A stretch of DNA of 64,000 bases from Phycisphaerales bacterium (GCA_020847375.1 JADLCB010000003.1:248001-312000), one strand, 5' to 3'; counted from the first letter of the stretch, positions 1 through 9,699 are shown. Notes: generated from the sequence alone by a model not told the origin. Numbers and translations are program-made.

Positions 1-2071
1 CAAAGCGTTGTACCGATACGGGCTGATCACTTTGATGGGCAAAGTAGTACCGACCGACCCAATCCCAGACCATGCCTCCCCCCGGAGCCGCACCAAGATA
101 ATTAACAGCCATCGTTTTATCGGCTGAATGGGTGCGTAGCGGTGGGGTGAAGGTGAGTGTCATCGGATCGGATCTGTCTGCCAGAATGTCTGACACAACC
201 CGGTCAACCGGCGGTTCATTACCAATGAAAATTCGCCCGTACGCCTGACCAAGATTCATCAGCAAAACCAGCCCGATCGCCCCCCAGCGCAGCGGGCGGG
301 TGGGAATCCGCACCAGCAGGGCACTGAGCGCCAGCACCACCGCTGGCCAGATAAACGCCAGATACCGCGGCATCCAGACCGATCCATCCATCGGTTTGAC
401 AGACACAAAGATGATGTAGCACGCGCCCCACAATGCTGCACCGATCAACGCGACCAACGCGAATTTGCGCACGCGCTCTCGTGAATTGTCTCCGCAAAAA
501 ACCCAGAGCAGGGCCACTGTCAGCATGAGCGCAGCCAGGTAAATACCATGGCCCAGATTCGCCTGTTGAGGCGTTTGCGGGTCGTACAAAGGCAGGAATC
601 CTGATTCATCGACAGCGAGAATTATCGTGAGGATCAAGACCGAAAAAAGCGCAATTCCCGCCAGCAGTCGGGGAATAATTCGTCCCAGCAAACCAAGGGC
701 GGCGATAAGAACCATCCCGCCAACCAGCAGAAAAGCGCGCGATGCCAGAAGGGCGCCAATCACTGTCATGCCACTGTCAGACACGTTGTCTGACACCCGC
801 CATGGGCTGACCAACCAGCCTCCCAGCCGGCTTAACCACGCTATCGGGCTGACCACCTCCTCGCGCGGGAACGACAGGCAGTAAACCGCGTACAACGGTA
901 CGACAATCCACAACCCGAGCCAAAGTACTTTGCGCCACCAAGGCTCCTGTGGGGGGTCGTCGAATCGATCTCCGCGTAATTTTTTCGACCAGGGTAATGC
1001 GCCCAGCAGGCACAACCCCAGCACCAACCCGAACCCTGCTGTCGCCGCCGTGACACGCGACGGTGTCATCTGTCGGACATTGCCTTCAGGGATGAAATCC
1101 CACGCCAGCAGATAAGCTGACAACGAATCAACCGTCTGTTCAATCGCACTGTGCTGCTTGTTGCGCCGCGTGACCCACTCAATGCCGGTGTAGCTCCATC
1201 CTTTTTCCTCAATTTTTTGGCCGAACGGGTTGAAAAATGCGTAATATCCTGCTGGCCCGGCGAAAATAATGATCAAGCCCAGCACAAATAAAAGACCCTG
1301 TCGCCAGTGTGGCCGGCGCTGCGTTAAAAGATAGATTGGCTGAAGCGCAATCACACCCAGCCCGCTGATATGCAGCCCCAATGTCGCCAGCCCGCTGGCA
1401 ATCCATCCCAACCACGCCAGGCTGCTGCGCGTGCGCATCCACCAGAAAAAGCAGGCCATGTTCACCGTCAGCGCCAGGAAAAAAGGCATGTACATCTTGG
1501 CGTCGCGGCTATAGGAAAAGATGTACGCGCTGCAGGCGGTGAACGCTGCGCTCAGCAGGGCGGCGCGCCGGTTTAATAACTGACGGGCCAGAAAATAGAT
1601 CGCCGGCGTCATCAGTGTTCCGCTGATCGCTGCCACCAGGCGCAGCCAGAAGGGGGTTAAACGCTGCTGCCCGGTTTTGATCGCCTGCTGCGCCACAAAC
1701 CCGCTGATGTCTCCTTGAATCAGCTTGATAAAAGCATCCGGATTGCCCACCGCCCAGATCGCCTGATAGTTCAGCGGCATGAAACGAGTCCGCTTCATCT
1801 CCTTCAGCAGATCATCGTAAGATCCCATCACCCGGACGTAGGTCGATGCTTCATCGCCCCAGATGGTCGGTCGATCCAACCACGCGAAATGTAAAACCCC
1901 GCCGCCGATACACAATAGAATCAGGATAACCCAGTGCCACCGCCCCAATACCGCCCGCCCGGCAGCACCCGTGCCATCACCCTTGTCACGCGGTACGAAT
2001 TCCCAGCTCCCCGGCAGATTCGACGGGGGGGAATCTGAAAAGATTGGTGCCGTAACGGCGCGCCCACTCAT
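1..2071 (-). CDS. GT-C (PMT/ArnT-like) membrane glycosyltransferase, incomplete at the left edge
   Basis: The frame is open from an ATG at 2071 to base 1, about 690 residues, with no stop in the window, so the C-terminus is missing. After a short cytoplasmic N-terminus comes a first membrane segment around residues 38-50. It is followed by a loop with a GDEASTYVR sequence, the acidic pair near the first periplasmic loop that GT-C enzymes of the PMT/ArnT type use for catalysis. Many further hydrophobic segments follow. Members move a sugar from a polyprenyl-phosphate donor onto protein or lipid at the outer face of the inner membrane. The acceptor cannot be told from sequence. The gene lies 56 bp downstream of nuoA on the same strand and may share its transcript. 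Family call is fairly secure; the substrate is unknown. Confidence 0.75.
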   Translation of the reverse strand, partial: MSGRAVTAPIFSDSPPSNLPGSWEFVPRDKGDGTGAAGRAVLGRWHWVILILLCIGGGVLHFAWLDRPTIWGDEASTYVRVMGSYDDLLKEMKRTRFMPLNYQAIWAVGNPDAFIKLIQGDISGFVAQQAIKTGQQRLTPFWLRLVAAISGTLMTPAIYFLARQLLNRRAALLSAAFTACSAYIFSYSRDAKMYMPFFLALTVNMACFFWWMRTRSSLAWLGWIASGLATLGLHISGLGVIALQPIYLLTQRRPHWRQGLLFVLGLIIIFAGPAGYYAFFNPFGQKIEEKGWSYTGIEWVTRRNKQHSAIEQTVDSLSAYLLAWDFIPEGNVRQMTPSRVTAATAGFGLVLGLCLLGALPWSKKLRGDRFDDPPQEPWWRKVLWLGLWIVVPLYAVYCLSFPREEVVSPIAWLSRLGGWLVSPWRVSDNVSDSGMTVIGALLASRAFLLVGGMVLIAALGLLGRIIPRLLAGIALFSVLILTIILAVDESGFLPLYDPQTPQQANLGHGIYLAALMLTVALLWVFCGDNSRERVRKFALVALIGAALWGACYIIFVSVKPMDGSVWMPRYLAFIWPAVVLALSALLVRIPTRPLRWGAIGLVLLMNLGQAYGRIFIGNEPPVDRVVSDILADRSDPMTLTFTPPLRTHSADKTMAVNYLGAAPGGGMVWDWVGRYYFAHQSDQPVSVQRF

Positions 2072-2127
2072 GCCAGCTTGAACGAAGCGAAAAACGCCGA
2101 AAAGATGCTCAAAACTTCAACCAGCCA

Positions 2128-2541
2128 TCAATCCCAGTGAAATACGCCCTTGCCCCATTCGTAGACGTACCCAACCAGAATCACGCCGATGAACACCAGC
2201 ATGCTGATCAGCAAGAGTGTGGAAAAACCACCGCCACCCACCACTGCGTGCGGAAAGGCCGTGGCCCACGGATATAAAAAGACGATTTCAACGTCGAAAA
2301 CCACAAACGTGATCGCCAGCAGATAAAACTTTACATTAAAACGTTTGCGCGTATCACCGATCGGCATCATGCCCGATTCGTAGATGGTCTCCTTGCCCGG
2401 CCCGCTGCGCGTTGGTCCGATCAGCAGCGAAATCGCGATGTTGGCCACGCCAAAACCAATCGCAATGATCAGGAGAATCAAAACCGGCAACCAGGAATTC
2501 ACCTGGGAAGTGAGCTGTTGGGCAAGAATCGGCATCGTCAT
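2128..2541 (-). CDS. nuoA: NADH-quinone oxidoreductase subunit A
   Basis: A 137-residue protein with three hydrophobic segments (about residues 16-40, 70-92 and 105-128). It has the NuoA signature YESGMMPIGDTRKRFNVKFY, followed by a membrane segment containing FDVEIVFLYPW, whose acidic residues are conserved in complex I subunit A. It forms part of the membrane arm of respiratory complex I. Length is close to the usual 120-145. A second ATG lies two codons downstream. The gene is followed by a glycosyltransferase and preceded by an unrelated cassette, so no other nuo gene is adjacent. In many genomes nuoA heads a nuoA-N operon. The rest of complex I must be elsewhere if it exists. Confidence 0.93.
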   Translation of the reverse strand: MTMPILAQQLTSQVNSWLPVLILLIIAIGFGVANIAISLLIGPTRSGPGKETIYESGMMPIGDTRKRFNVKFYLLAITFVVFDVEIVFLYPWATAFPHAVVGGGGFSTLLLISMLVFIGVILVGYVYEWGKGVFHWD

Positions 2542-2767
2542 CGTGATTTATTCGCCACAGGGCGATTCCCTAAAACCGCATATGTTAAGCATTCAACTTC
2601 CTAAGAGCAATCACCATCGCCGCCTCCTTGAATTGCCGGGATAGTTGCATTTGCGTTAGGAGTGCTTGCCCAAGAAGTTATGGTTCCAACCGCACATTTG
2701 TTGCTTGATGCCGGAGCCTACCTTCAGCGTTCTGTCGCTGTTGATGCGGGGCGTTCTTGCCCGGTGC
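2542..2767. other. Intergenic stretch without a recognised element
   Basis: This 226 bp lies between nuoA and the two-gene cassette, both read leftwards. I see no tRNA, clear terminator or convincing promoter. Short frames here have no recognisable protein character. Confidence 0.4.
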
Positions 2768-3598
2768 TCAGGCGGCTCGCCGCTTGGGGTTCAGCCACCA
2801 GACAACTAGCAAAATAGCTAATATTGTGAAGAAGGCGATGACGATTAGATTCCAATTGAGTGAATTCGCTGCTGCCTCGGCAACCGGTTGGATGATCCAC
2901 TCGCCACCTTTTTCTATGACCTTCTCCGCTCCGTTGATGAATGCTTCCGGGTTGGTAACGAACGCCGTGGCAACACTGCCCACCATGATGGCACCCTTGT
3001 TGCGCCACACCCAATTGGCCGCCTTGTCTCCATACTTTTCAATTGTCTCTAACACCGCAGCTTGCTGCGGCACCTTCGCCAGCACGCCCTCGTCGGCTAA
3101 CATGGCGAGCCGCCTGGCATTCTGCCCATCAACGTGTGTCAATGCTCGTGTCATAGGCCTGCCGTAGTTCTCGATCAGCGATTCGGCAATCTCTCGATGT
3201 AGAATCATCGCATCGGCAGCGTCGTCTCCGTACTTGGCGAAGATGCGGAAGCTCTTTGGGCGTGAAACCACCCAGACAGCGTCGTCACCGCGCCGAGCCA
3301 TCAATTTTAGCGCCTTTGATGCGCCGTCCTCGCCGACCTCTTCGACGAGCCGAAAGACTCGTGGACCAATTTTCTTGCTGGCTTCAACGACCACGTCGTC
3401 ACCGTATTTTGTGGCGAGCGTCTCCATCCGCCGGGCCAACACCTTTGCGGCGTCCTCGCCGAATTCCTCGGTTGCCTCACGTCCAAACTTCTTCATGACG
3501 TACTCGGTGCCCTCCTGAAGCGCTTTGCTTGCAACACCTGCCCATACGTCCGTGCATACGAACAGCACCAGAGCGACGAAAATGAAACGCTTAATCAT
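2768..3598 (-). CDS. Exported repeat protein with C-terminal membrane anchor, unknown function
   Basis: A 276-residue protein with a signal-peptide-like N-terminus (basic start, hydrophobic core, VWAG near residue 20). A helical body follows. A Gly-Asp/Glu-Asp-Ala unit recurs in it: KFGREA at 37, EFGEDA at 45, KYGDDV at 64, EVGEDG at 87, RRGDDA at 102, KYGDDA at 122, KYGDKA at 188. The units sit mostly 11-22 residues apart, which suggests a helical-repeat scaffold. A single hydrophobic segment spans about residues 249-269, then a basic tail. The topology would be a periplasmic repeat domain held in the inner membrane. The start overlaps the stop of the upstream gene by 4 bp, so the two are probably translationally coupled. 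I do not recognise the family and assign no function. Confidence 0.7.
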   Translation of the reverse strand: MIKRFIFVALVLFVCTDVWAGVASKALQEGTEYVMKKFGREATEEFGEDAAKVLARRMETLATKYGDDVVVEASKKIGPRVFRLVEEVGEDGASKALKLMARRGDDAVWVVSRPKSFRIFAKYGDDAADAMILHREIAESLIENYGRPMTRALTHVDGQNARRLAMLADEGVLAKVPQQAAVLETIEKYGDKAANWVWRNKGAIMVGSVATAFVTNPEAFINGAEKVIEKGGEWIIQPVAEAAANSLNWNLIVIAFFTILAILLVVWWLNPKRRAA

Positions 3599-4623
3599 GG
3601 TTGCACCTTACCTTCAATGAGATCGCCTATGGCTTGGCGTCGCACCTGCTTTCGTTTCTCGTGAAGTTCAAGCAGTTTCCCGCGCAAACCGGGGTTCGTT
3701 CCATCACCATCAACGATGAGTTTATGAATCTCATCCAGTTTCTCGTTCAGCATTCTCGACATGTCGCCGACAGGGTCGGCCCACCAGTCCCAGATTTTCC
3801 CAACAACATAGTCCACGATGATAGCCACGGCCAAGCCGACACCCAGCGTGACCCAACTGCTGGCCGCGCCCGCAGCGAGTATTCCTGCGGACAGGCCGAG
3901 CCGGAGGGCCACCATTCCGAGGACGTCGCCAGCTATGGCTGAGGCAATCTCCCGTATAGCGTCTTTACGCAGATCAACCTGCACCTTCTTCGCCGCGTTT
4001 TCGAGCGCCGTAGCGAAGGCACGCTCCAGTGATTCCTTGGAGGCAAACTGCGGCAGTGAGGCCTGAGGCAGGCCAGCGATGTCAGCCTTGATATCGACCA
4101 GCATCCGGCCTTCGGTACTCTGCACCGACGCGATGTAGTGCTTCACAACTGCTTCGATGGACTGGGACAACTGTTCAGAAGTAAAAATGTGGGCCGCGAA
4201 CCTCTCCCGCAGGTAGGTTTCATGGCGGTCGGTTCGCGTGAATGGCAGGTGGTCCACACCGATATACCACTTGCTGCGCCAACCGAGAATCTCCTCCGCG
4301 AATGCCGGGGTCTGTTTCTTGATCTCCTCGAAGTATGCCGAGAGCGATGCAAGATGATCATCTACCGCTTTCAAGGACTGGTCGTCCGCCCATTTCAAGG
4401 ACGGCTCCACAAACTGCTGCGCATTCTTGGGAAGTTGGATCTTGGCCGGCGCGGGGTTCGTTGGCTTCGCCCAGAAAAACTCCACTATTGGCTCGCGTAG
4501 GAGAACGCCCGCAATGACGCCAATGGTCAGCATCAGGTACAGCTTCCAATGTTTGGAGCGTGGTGTCTTCGGCCCGGCGTAAGGAAGCGTAGGGTTGCCC
4601 ATGTCATCTTTCTTTGAAACCAT
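3595..4623 (-). CDS. Membrane protein of unknown function, first gene of a two-gene cassette
   Basis: A 342-residue protein. A short basic N-terminus leads into a membrane segment at about 28-44. A mostly helical, charged domain of about 180 residues follows. Then comes a Gly/Ala-rich hydrophobic hairpin at about 230-275 that ends in WDWWADP, and a charged, probably coiled-coil tail of about 60 residues. The hairpin could be membrane-inserted. A TTGACA/CATAAT promoter ends only 8 bp before the ATG at 4623, so that start would be nearly leaderless. An internal ATG at 4602 is preceded by AAAGAAAG and is an alternative. The gene overlaps the following repeat-protein gene by 4 bp. No homologous family was recognised; the pair probably works together. 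Confidence 0.7.
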   Translation of the reverse strand: MVSKKDDMGNPTLPYAGPKTPRSKHWKLYLMLTIGVIAGVLLREPIVEFFWAKPTNPAPAKIQLPKNAQQFVEPSLKWADDQSLKAVDDHLASLSAYFEEIKKQTPAFAEEILGWRSKWYIGVDHLPFTRTDRHETYLRERFAAHIFTSEQLSQSIEAVVKHYIASVQSTEGRMLVDIKADIAGLPQASLPQFASKESLERAFATALENAAKKVQVDLRKDAIREIASAIAGDVLGMVALRLGLSAGILAAGAASSWVTLGVGLAVAIIVDYVVGKIWDWWADPVGDMSRMLNEKLDEIHKLIVDGDGTNPGLRGKLLELHEKRKQVRRQAIGDLIEGKVQP

Positions 4624-4631
4624 TTAATTCC

Positions 4632-4660
4632 ATTATGTGATACTGACAGTGGAATGTCAA
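4632..4660 (-). promoter_or_regulatory. Near-consensus housekeeping promoter of the two-gene cassette
   Basis: Read on the minus strand: TTGACA (4660-4655), a 17-bp spacer, then CATAAT (4637-4632). The spacer and -35 contain an inverted repeat TGACA/TGTCA (4644-4648 and 4655-4659) that could be a repressor site. Transcription would begin at about 4625, next to the start codon at 4623. Confidence 0.65.
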
Positions 4661-4934
4661 TATTGTGCTTTAGTAATTATCACTATTTATCTCAAATAGA
4701 AGTGTCATCCTTGTTGGCCGGTTAAACCGGTCAGAATGGATGCACTTTTAATGTCTTGTAACGAGCGTATTCGTCTGGAAGCAGTGCTTGAAGGAACAAG
4801 GCGGCTGCGCCTTGGCCGCTGCCACACGCACGCGAGACTTCCTTGGAATGGGGGCATTTTCACTTCTTTGCAACAGATCATCGTTGCCTCCTGCGTGGCA
4901 TACTGACCGTCCAGCCGGTACAAAAGGGGCGAGC

Positions 4935-6296
4935 ATGAATGGTTTTGACCTGGCATACGGGACGGGTTTGGCGCTGGCTGCGCCGTTTTGGTTGATTCAT
5001 TCACCTGCCCGTCGCAAAGTTCTGCAGGCGCTGCGCCTACGGATGGGCCGCGCCATGGACACCTCGCGCCGCCAGCTTAATCGTCCCGCCGTGCTGATCC
5101 ATGCCGTCAGCCTGGGGGAAATCAACGCCACGCGCAGCCTGATCCAGCAACTGGCGCAACATCGCCCTGATCTGCAGTACATCATCACCACCACCACCGT
5201 GACAGGCTATGACCGTGCCCGCCAGCTTTACAGCTCTAATCCTGATGTCACCCTCATTCGTTATCCGCTCGACTTTTCGGTTGCGATCAACCGCGTGTTG
5301 GATACACTCAGGCCGGATATTGCGGTATTGTTGGAGCTGGAGCTTTGGCCCAACTTTCTGCGCCAATGCCGCCAGCGCAACATTGAAATCTTACTGGTCA
5401 ATGGCCGCATCACTCCCCGCAGTTTCCGTGGGTATCAGCGATTACAATTCCTGACCAGATCGATGTTCGGCGCTCTGTCTGAGCTGTGTGCGCAGGACCA
5501 GCGCTTTGCCGAACAATTCATTGCGCTGGGCGCAGCGCCCGATCGTGTCCGTATCACCGGTACGATGAAATTTGACACCGCTGCCCTTGTCCCGCCGACC
5601 GATGCCGCCCGGCAACTGGCTCAGGCGCTGGGCCTTGATCCAGCGAAGCAGTTGATCTGGGTCTGCGGTTCGACCGGCCCGGGCGAAGAGGCGATGATTC
5701 TGGAACTCTACAGACAGCTGCAAAAGAATTATCCCACGCTGCGGCTGGCGCTTATTCCGCGCCATCCCGAGCGTTTTGATGAGGTCGCGCAGTTGATCCA
5801 GCAATACGGTTACGCCTGCCTGCGCCGATCACAAGTAGATGCACCACAACCCGGCGTCGCCGGCAGTCCATCGACCGATAGCGCCACCCGCCAACCGCTG
5901 ACGACTCAATCAGTTATTCTCGGCGACACCATGGGGGAGCTGCGCACGTTCTACAGCCTGGCTGCTCTTGTCGTGGTGGGGCGCAGCCTGGTTGATCTCG
6001 GCCAGCGCCAGCATGGCAGCGATATGATCGAACCGGCTGCTTTGGCCAAACCCGTCATCGTCGGCCCCCATACCCAGAACTTTGCCGATGCCATGCTCAA
6101 GTTCCGCGCTGCCGGGGCGATGATTGAAGTGAACAACCGTGATGAACTGTATCAACAGCTCCGCCGCTTGCTTGATGATGCTGATTTACGCATTCAACTA
6201 GGCCAGCGCGCTGCTGATGTGGTGCGCAATGAGCAGGGCGCCACCGCTGCCCATGTCGATTTGATTCTGAAGTATCTTCCCCCCGCGCGTGATTGA
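4935..6296 (+). CDS. waaA: 3-deoxy-D-manno-octulosonic acid (Kdo) transferase
   Basis: A 453-residue GT-B enzyme that transfers Kdo from CMP-Kdo to lipid A at the inner membrane. The N-terminal domain has the family signature IHAVSLGEINATRSLI (about residue 55), with the acidic residue of the acceptor site. It is followed by TTTTVTGYDRA and by LELELWPNFL. The C-terminal donor domain has CGSTGPGEE, the PRHPER motif, and the final GDTMGEL, SLVDLGQRQHGSDMIEPAA and HTQNF blocks. A polar insert rich in Pro, Ser and Thr lies before GDTMGEL. The frame is open further upstream, but the ATG at 4935 has AGGGG at a good distance and gives the family's usual N-terminus. It is convergent with the SNF2 gene, 18 bp away. 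Confidence 0.93.
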   Translation: MNGFDLAYGTGLALAAPFWLIHSPARRKVLQALRLRMGRAMDTSRRQLNRPAVLIHAVSLGEINATRSLIQQLAQHRPDLQYIITTTTVTGYDRARQLYSSNPDVTLIRYPLDFSVAINRVLDTLRPDIAVLLELELWPNFLRQCRQRNIEILLVNGRITPRSFRGYQRLQFLTRSMFGALSELCAQDQRFAEQFIALGAAPDRVRITGTMKFDTAALVPPTDAARQLAQALGLDPAKQLIWVCGSTGPGEEAMILELYRQLQKNYPTLRLALIPRHPERFDEVAQLIQQYGYACLRRSQVDAPQPGVAGSPSTDSATRQPLTTQSVILGDTMGELRTFYSLAALVVVGRSLVDLGQRQHGSDMIEPAALAKPVIVGPHTQNFADAMLKFRAAGAMIEVNNRDELYQQLRRLLDDADLRIQLGQRAADVVRNEQGATAAHVDLILKYLPPARD

Positions 6297-6314
6297 TCCA
6301 GAAGAGGATTGGTG

Positions 6315-9300
6315 TCAAAAATCGCCAATCGCATCGCTGGTCAACTGCAGATAACTGCGCAGCTCCTCGGTGCTGAGATTGGTCAGCCATTCATCGCCGC
6401 CGCTGACAATTTTATCCGCCAGGGCGATTTTTTCCGCCAGCAGCTTGTCGATCCGTTCTTCCACCGTCCCCACGCAGACGAATTTGTGCACCTGAACCTT
6501 GCGCTTTTGCCCAATCCGGTAGGCCCGGTCGGTGGCCTGACTCTCCACGGCCGGGTTCCACCAGCGATCAAAGTGGAACACGTGATTGGCAGCCGTCAGA
6601 TTCAACCCCAAGCCACCGGCCCGCAATGAAAGAATAAAAATCTTCGGCGCATCAGCATCGCCCGACTGGAACCGGTCGATCATGTCGTTGCGCGTTTTGG
6701 CTGGTGTGCCGCCATGCAGGAAGATCGACTCGCTTTTCAAACGGGTGTTGATCAGGCTTTGCAGCAGGTGTCCCATCTCCCGATACTGCGTGAAGATCAG
6801 CGCGGCATCGCCGACACCGATCACTTCCTCGAGCATTTCCGCCAGACGTTCACACTTGCCGCTGCGGTTGTCGATGTTGTTGGTCTGTTCGCGTGTCAGC
6901 AGGATGGGGTGGTTGCAGATCTGCTTCAAGCGCGTCAGGGCGGCCAGAATCAACCCGCGCCGGCGGATACCGGCTGCTGCGTCAATCTGGTTGAGCATGT
7001 CCGCCGTGATGCGTTCATACGCGGCTGCCTGTTCCGCCGTCAGGTTGCAGTAAATCTTCTGCTCCATTTTTTCCGGCAGATCGCTGGCCACCGCAGGGTC
7101 GGTCTTGCTGCGCCGCAGCACAAACGGCTGAATCAGTTTGCGCAACTGACCGGCGCGGTCGCTATCGCCCAGTTTTTCGATCGGCACGGCGAATCGTTCG
7201 CGAAATTCGCTGGCGCTGCCCAGCAGCCCTGGGTTCAACAGCTCCATGATTGACCACAGCTCGCTGAGATGATTTTCAATCGGCGTACCGGTCAGGGCGA
7301 CGCGGCGCGGGGCGGCGATGGCCCGAATCGCCTGCGTGCTGGCAGCGGAGGGATTTTTGATTTTCTGTGCTTCATCCAGTGCCACGCGCCACCAGACAGC
7401 CCCCGCCAGCGTCTGGGCGTCGCGATGCGCCAGGGCGTAGCTGGTCACAACGACATCGTGCTGACTGACCATGTCGGCAAAGTCCTTGTCCTGCAGCCGC
7501 TGCGGCCCGTGATGCACCATGACCTTGAGCTGCGGGGCAAAACGTCCCAGCTCGCGCACCCAGTTGCCCACCACGCTGGTCGGGGCAAACAGCAGCGTCG
7601 GTGGAATTGTGCTGTGACCGTTGCTGCGATCAGCCAACTGCTGGCGCTCGAGCAGCATCAGGGAGATCAACTGCGGCGTCTTGCCCAACCCCATGTCATC
7701 CGCCAGACAGGCGCCAATGCCCAGCCGATCCAGAAAGGCCAGCCATTGCAAACCACGCTTTTGATACGGCCGCAACTCGCCTTGAAAAGAACTCGGTTGC
7801 TCCAGCGCTTCGAGCTGTCCCGGCGTCTGGCTGAGCAGATGATCAACCCAGTCCAGCCCGCTCAGACCCAGAATCGGCAGACCCGTGTCGCCGCGCGCCA
7901 GGCCGTAGGCGCTGCGGAATGCCTCCGCCAGCGAAATCTTTCCGCTCTTGCGCTCGGCGATGTAATCCAGTGCACGCTCGGCTGCGTCAGGCTCGAGATG
8001 AATCCACTGCCCCTTGTATTTCACCAGCGGTTGATGACGCAGCGCCAACGTGCGGAACTCATCGACACTCAAACGCAAATCGCCCACCGCGACCTGCCAG
8101 TCAAAATTGAGCAGATGTTCCAACCCCAGCTCGCCGCTGACAACGCCGTCAGCGCGACCATTGCCTCGGCTCGTGCGCCCGTGGCCTTCATCAAACAAAG
8201 ACAGATCATCGTCGCCTGGCCGCAGCGTCATCAGCAACCCGATTTCACGATCGCGCCGCTGGGTCCAGTCCGGCAGATGTACACCAAAACCATGTTCGCT
8301 CAACATCTGCGCCCACTGACGGATGAAAACGTGCGCCTCCAGCGTGCTTAATTCAGCCTGCGCCGGTTGAGACAGGGCAACGGTCTGTTTCAGGACGGGA
8401 TAAATCTCCGCCGCCCGCGCCAGTTCGCGCGTCAGGCGCTGACGCCGCCCAGCCAGGGTTCGACCTAAAATACCGGTGGCCGCTTCACCCCACAGATCGG
8501 CCGCTGCGATGCTTTCCCCTTCTTCGCCCGGCGCCGGTTCCAGAATCAGACGCAAATACCAGGTTTGATTGGCAGCACGATGCTCTTCGGCCTGATCTGC
8601 CGCCGAATTGGCCTGATCCATCCGTGCCGTTGGATGAATCGTCCCGTCATGATCAGCCCCGATAGTATCATCCGCCGGCGCAGCAAGATCGTCCGCTGCA
8701 TCATCATCGCCCAGGGCTATGGCCGCGCCAGCCAGATCATCCTCATCCTCCGGTTCAACCAGTTCAAAACTCAGGCGCAGCGCTTCGTCCGCCCGCGCTT
8801 CATCCAACTGCCCGATCCAACTGCGTACCTGTTCGGCAAACGTCATCAGCTCGTCATGACTGCCGCGCAAATGAGTTTGTTTACCCAATAGCGCCGACAA
8901 CCAGCGCACTTCCGCTGGCGCCAGGGCTTCAGCCGCCTTGACATGCGCCCGATTGAAAAATTCATCCACAGCCACATCGCGGCGGATCAGTTGATCCGTG
9001 GTGGTATGCAAAAATGTTTCAACCAGATACGCGGGTGCAACCTGCGCGGGCGCAGCGCCGTCGATACACTGGCAGACCGGCGGCAACGCGGCGGCGTATT
9101 GTTCCAGCGCCATTGCCTCCTGACTCGACATCGCCCCCAGGCGCCACTGGCCATGATATTCCCCCTGGCGCGGCTGAATCAGATCAGGATGAAATTGCCC
9201 GATTGCCAGACGATCAACCACAAACTGCGCCAGGTTTTTCCAATAGTGCAGCGACGGGGCACATCGCCCGTGCGCCTGGTCATCAATGCCAGCCAGCAGA

Positions 9301-9644
9301 TCAATTGCCTGCGTTGGATCAAATCGCAGCGCCGCGACGGTAAACGGAGCCAGGGCAGCCACCGACAGCGTTTCGGCGGGTGCGGCAGCCCCATCGAGAG
9401 CGACCACCGGACCCTGTTCATCCGCTGGCAGGCGCAGCGACAGTTGGGTGGTCGTAGCGGCGGCCACCACCAGCGTATCGGAACAAATTTCACCCAGCGC
9501 CGCGCTCAGATGCTCAGCATCGAGCAGCACGCAGTGCCTCAGATCTTCCGACCCGGCGCTCAGCGCGTTGTGCGCAGCAACCTCAGCGGGTTTTTGCCCC
9601 CATAGATACAAACACTTGTCAAACCAGATCGCCTGCAACTGCAT
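6315..9644 (-). CDS. SNF2-family DEAD/DEAH ATPase (bacterial helicase-like protein)
   Basis: A protein of about 1,109 residues. The N-terminal half is the SNF2-associated region seen in bacterial members, interrupted by an acidic stretch rich in Asp, Glu and Ala. The C-terminal half holds the two RecA-like lobes. Lobe 1 has Walker A DDMGLGKTPQ, box II as DEAQKIKN and motif III LTGTPIENHLSELWS. Lobe 2 has LRAGGLGLNLTAAN, DRWWNPAVESQATDRAYRIGQ and the terminal KxxLADKI region. Such proteins are ATP-dependent DNA translocases that remodel protein-DNA complexes; some sit in repair or defence loci. The isolated position here suggests a genomic maintenance role. The ATG at 9644 matches the family's usual start (WFDKCLYLWG). 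The frame is open to an ATG pair at 9692-9695, which cannot be excluded. Confidence 0.9.
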   Translation of the reverse strand: MQLQAIWFDKCLYLWGQKPAEVAAHNALSAGSEDLRHCVLLDAEHLSAALGEICSDTLVVAAATTTQLSLRLPADEQGPVVALDGAAAPAETLSVAALAPFTVAALRFDPTQAIDLLAGIDDQAHGRCAPSLHYWKNLAQFVVDRLAIGQFHPDLIQPRQGEYHGQWRLGAMSSQEAMALEQYAAALPPVCQCIDGAAPAQVAPAYLVETFLHTTTDQLIRRDVAVDEFFNRAHVKAAEALAPAEVRWLSALLGKQTHLRGSHDELMTFAEQVRSWIGQLDEARADEALRLSFELVEPEDEDDLAGAAIALGDDDAADDLAAPADDTIGADHDGTIHPTARMDQANSAADQAEEHRAANQTWYLRLILEPAPGEEGESIAAADLWGEAATGILGRTLAGRRQRLTRELARAAEIYPVLKQTVALSQPAQAELSTLEAHVFIRQWAQMLSEHGFGVHLPDWTQRRDREIGLLMTLRPGDDDLSLFDEGHGRTSRGNGRADGVVSGELGLEHLLNFDWQVAVGDLRLSVDEFRTLALRHQPLVKYKGQWIHLEPDAAERALDYIAERKSGKISLAEAFRSAYGLARGDTGLPILGLSGLDWVDHLLSQTPGQLEALEQPSSFQGELRPYQKRGLQWLAFLDRLGIGACLADDMGLGKTPQLISLMLLERQQLADRSNGHSTIPPTLLFAPTSVVGNWVRELGRFAPQLKVMVHHGPQRLQDKDFADMVSQHDVVVTSYALAHRDAQTLAGAVWWRVALDEAQKIKNPSAASTQAIRAIAAPRRVALTGTPIENHLSELWSIMELLNPGLLGSASEFRERFAVPIEKLGDSDRAGQLRKLIQPFVLRRSKTDPAVASDLPEKMEQKIYCNLTAEQAAAYERITADMLNQIDAAAGIRRRGLILAALTRLKQICNHPILLTREQTNNIDNRSGKCERLAEMLEEVIGVGDAALIFTQYREMGHLLQSLINTRLKSESIFLHGGTPAKTRNDMIDRFQSGDADAPKIFILSLRAGGLGLNLTAANHVFHFDRWWNPAVESQATDRAYRIGQKRKVQVHKFVCVGTVEERIDKLLAEKIALADKIVSGGDEWLTNLSTEELRSYLQLTSDAIGDF

Positions 9645-9699
9645 TGTGGTTAAGTGTCCCTGTTCGAACCTTGATAAAGTCGAATGAGACATCATACGA

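Noticed and set aside
7269-8351. Long plus-strand frame of 360 codons inside the SNF2 gene
   Set aside because: It lies wholly antisense to well-supported helicase sequence and is rich in Arg, Gln and His as expected of a GC-driven shadow frame.
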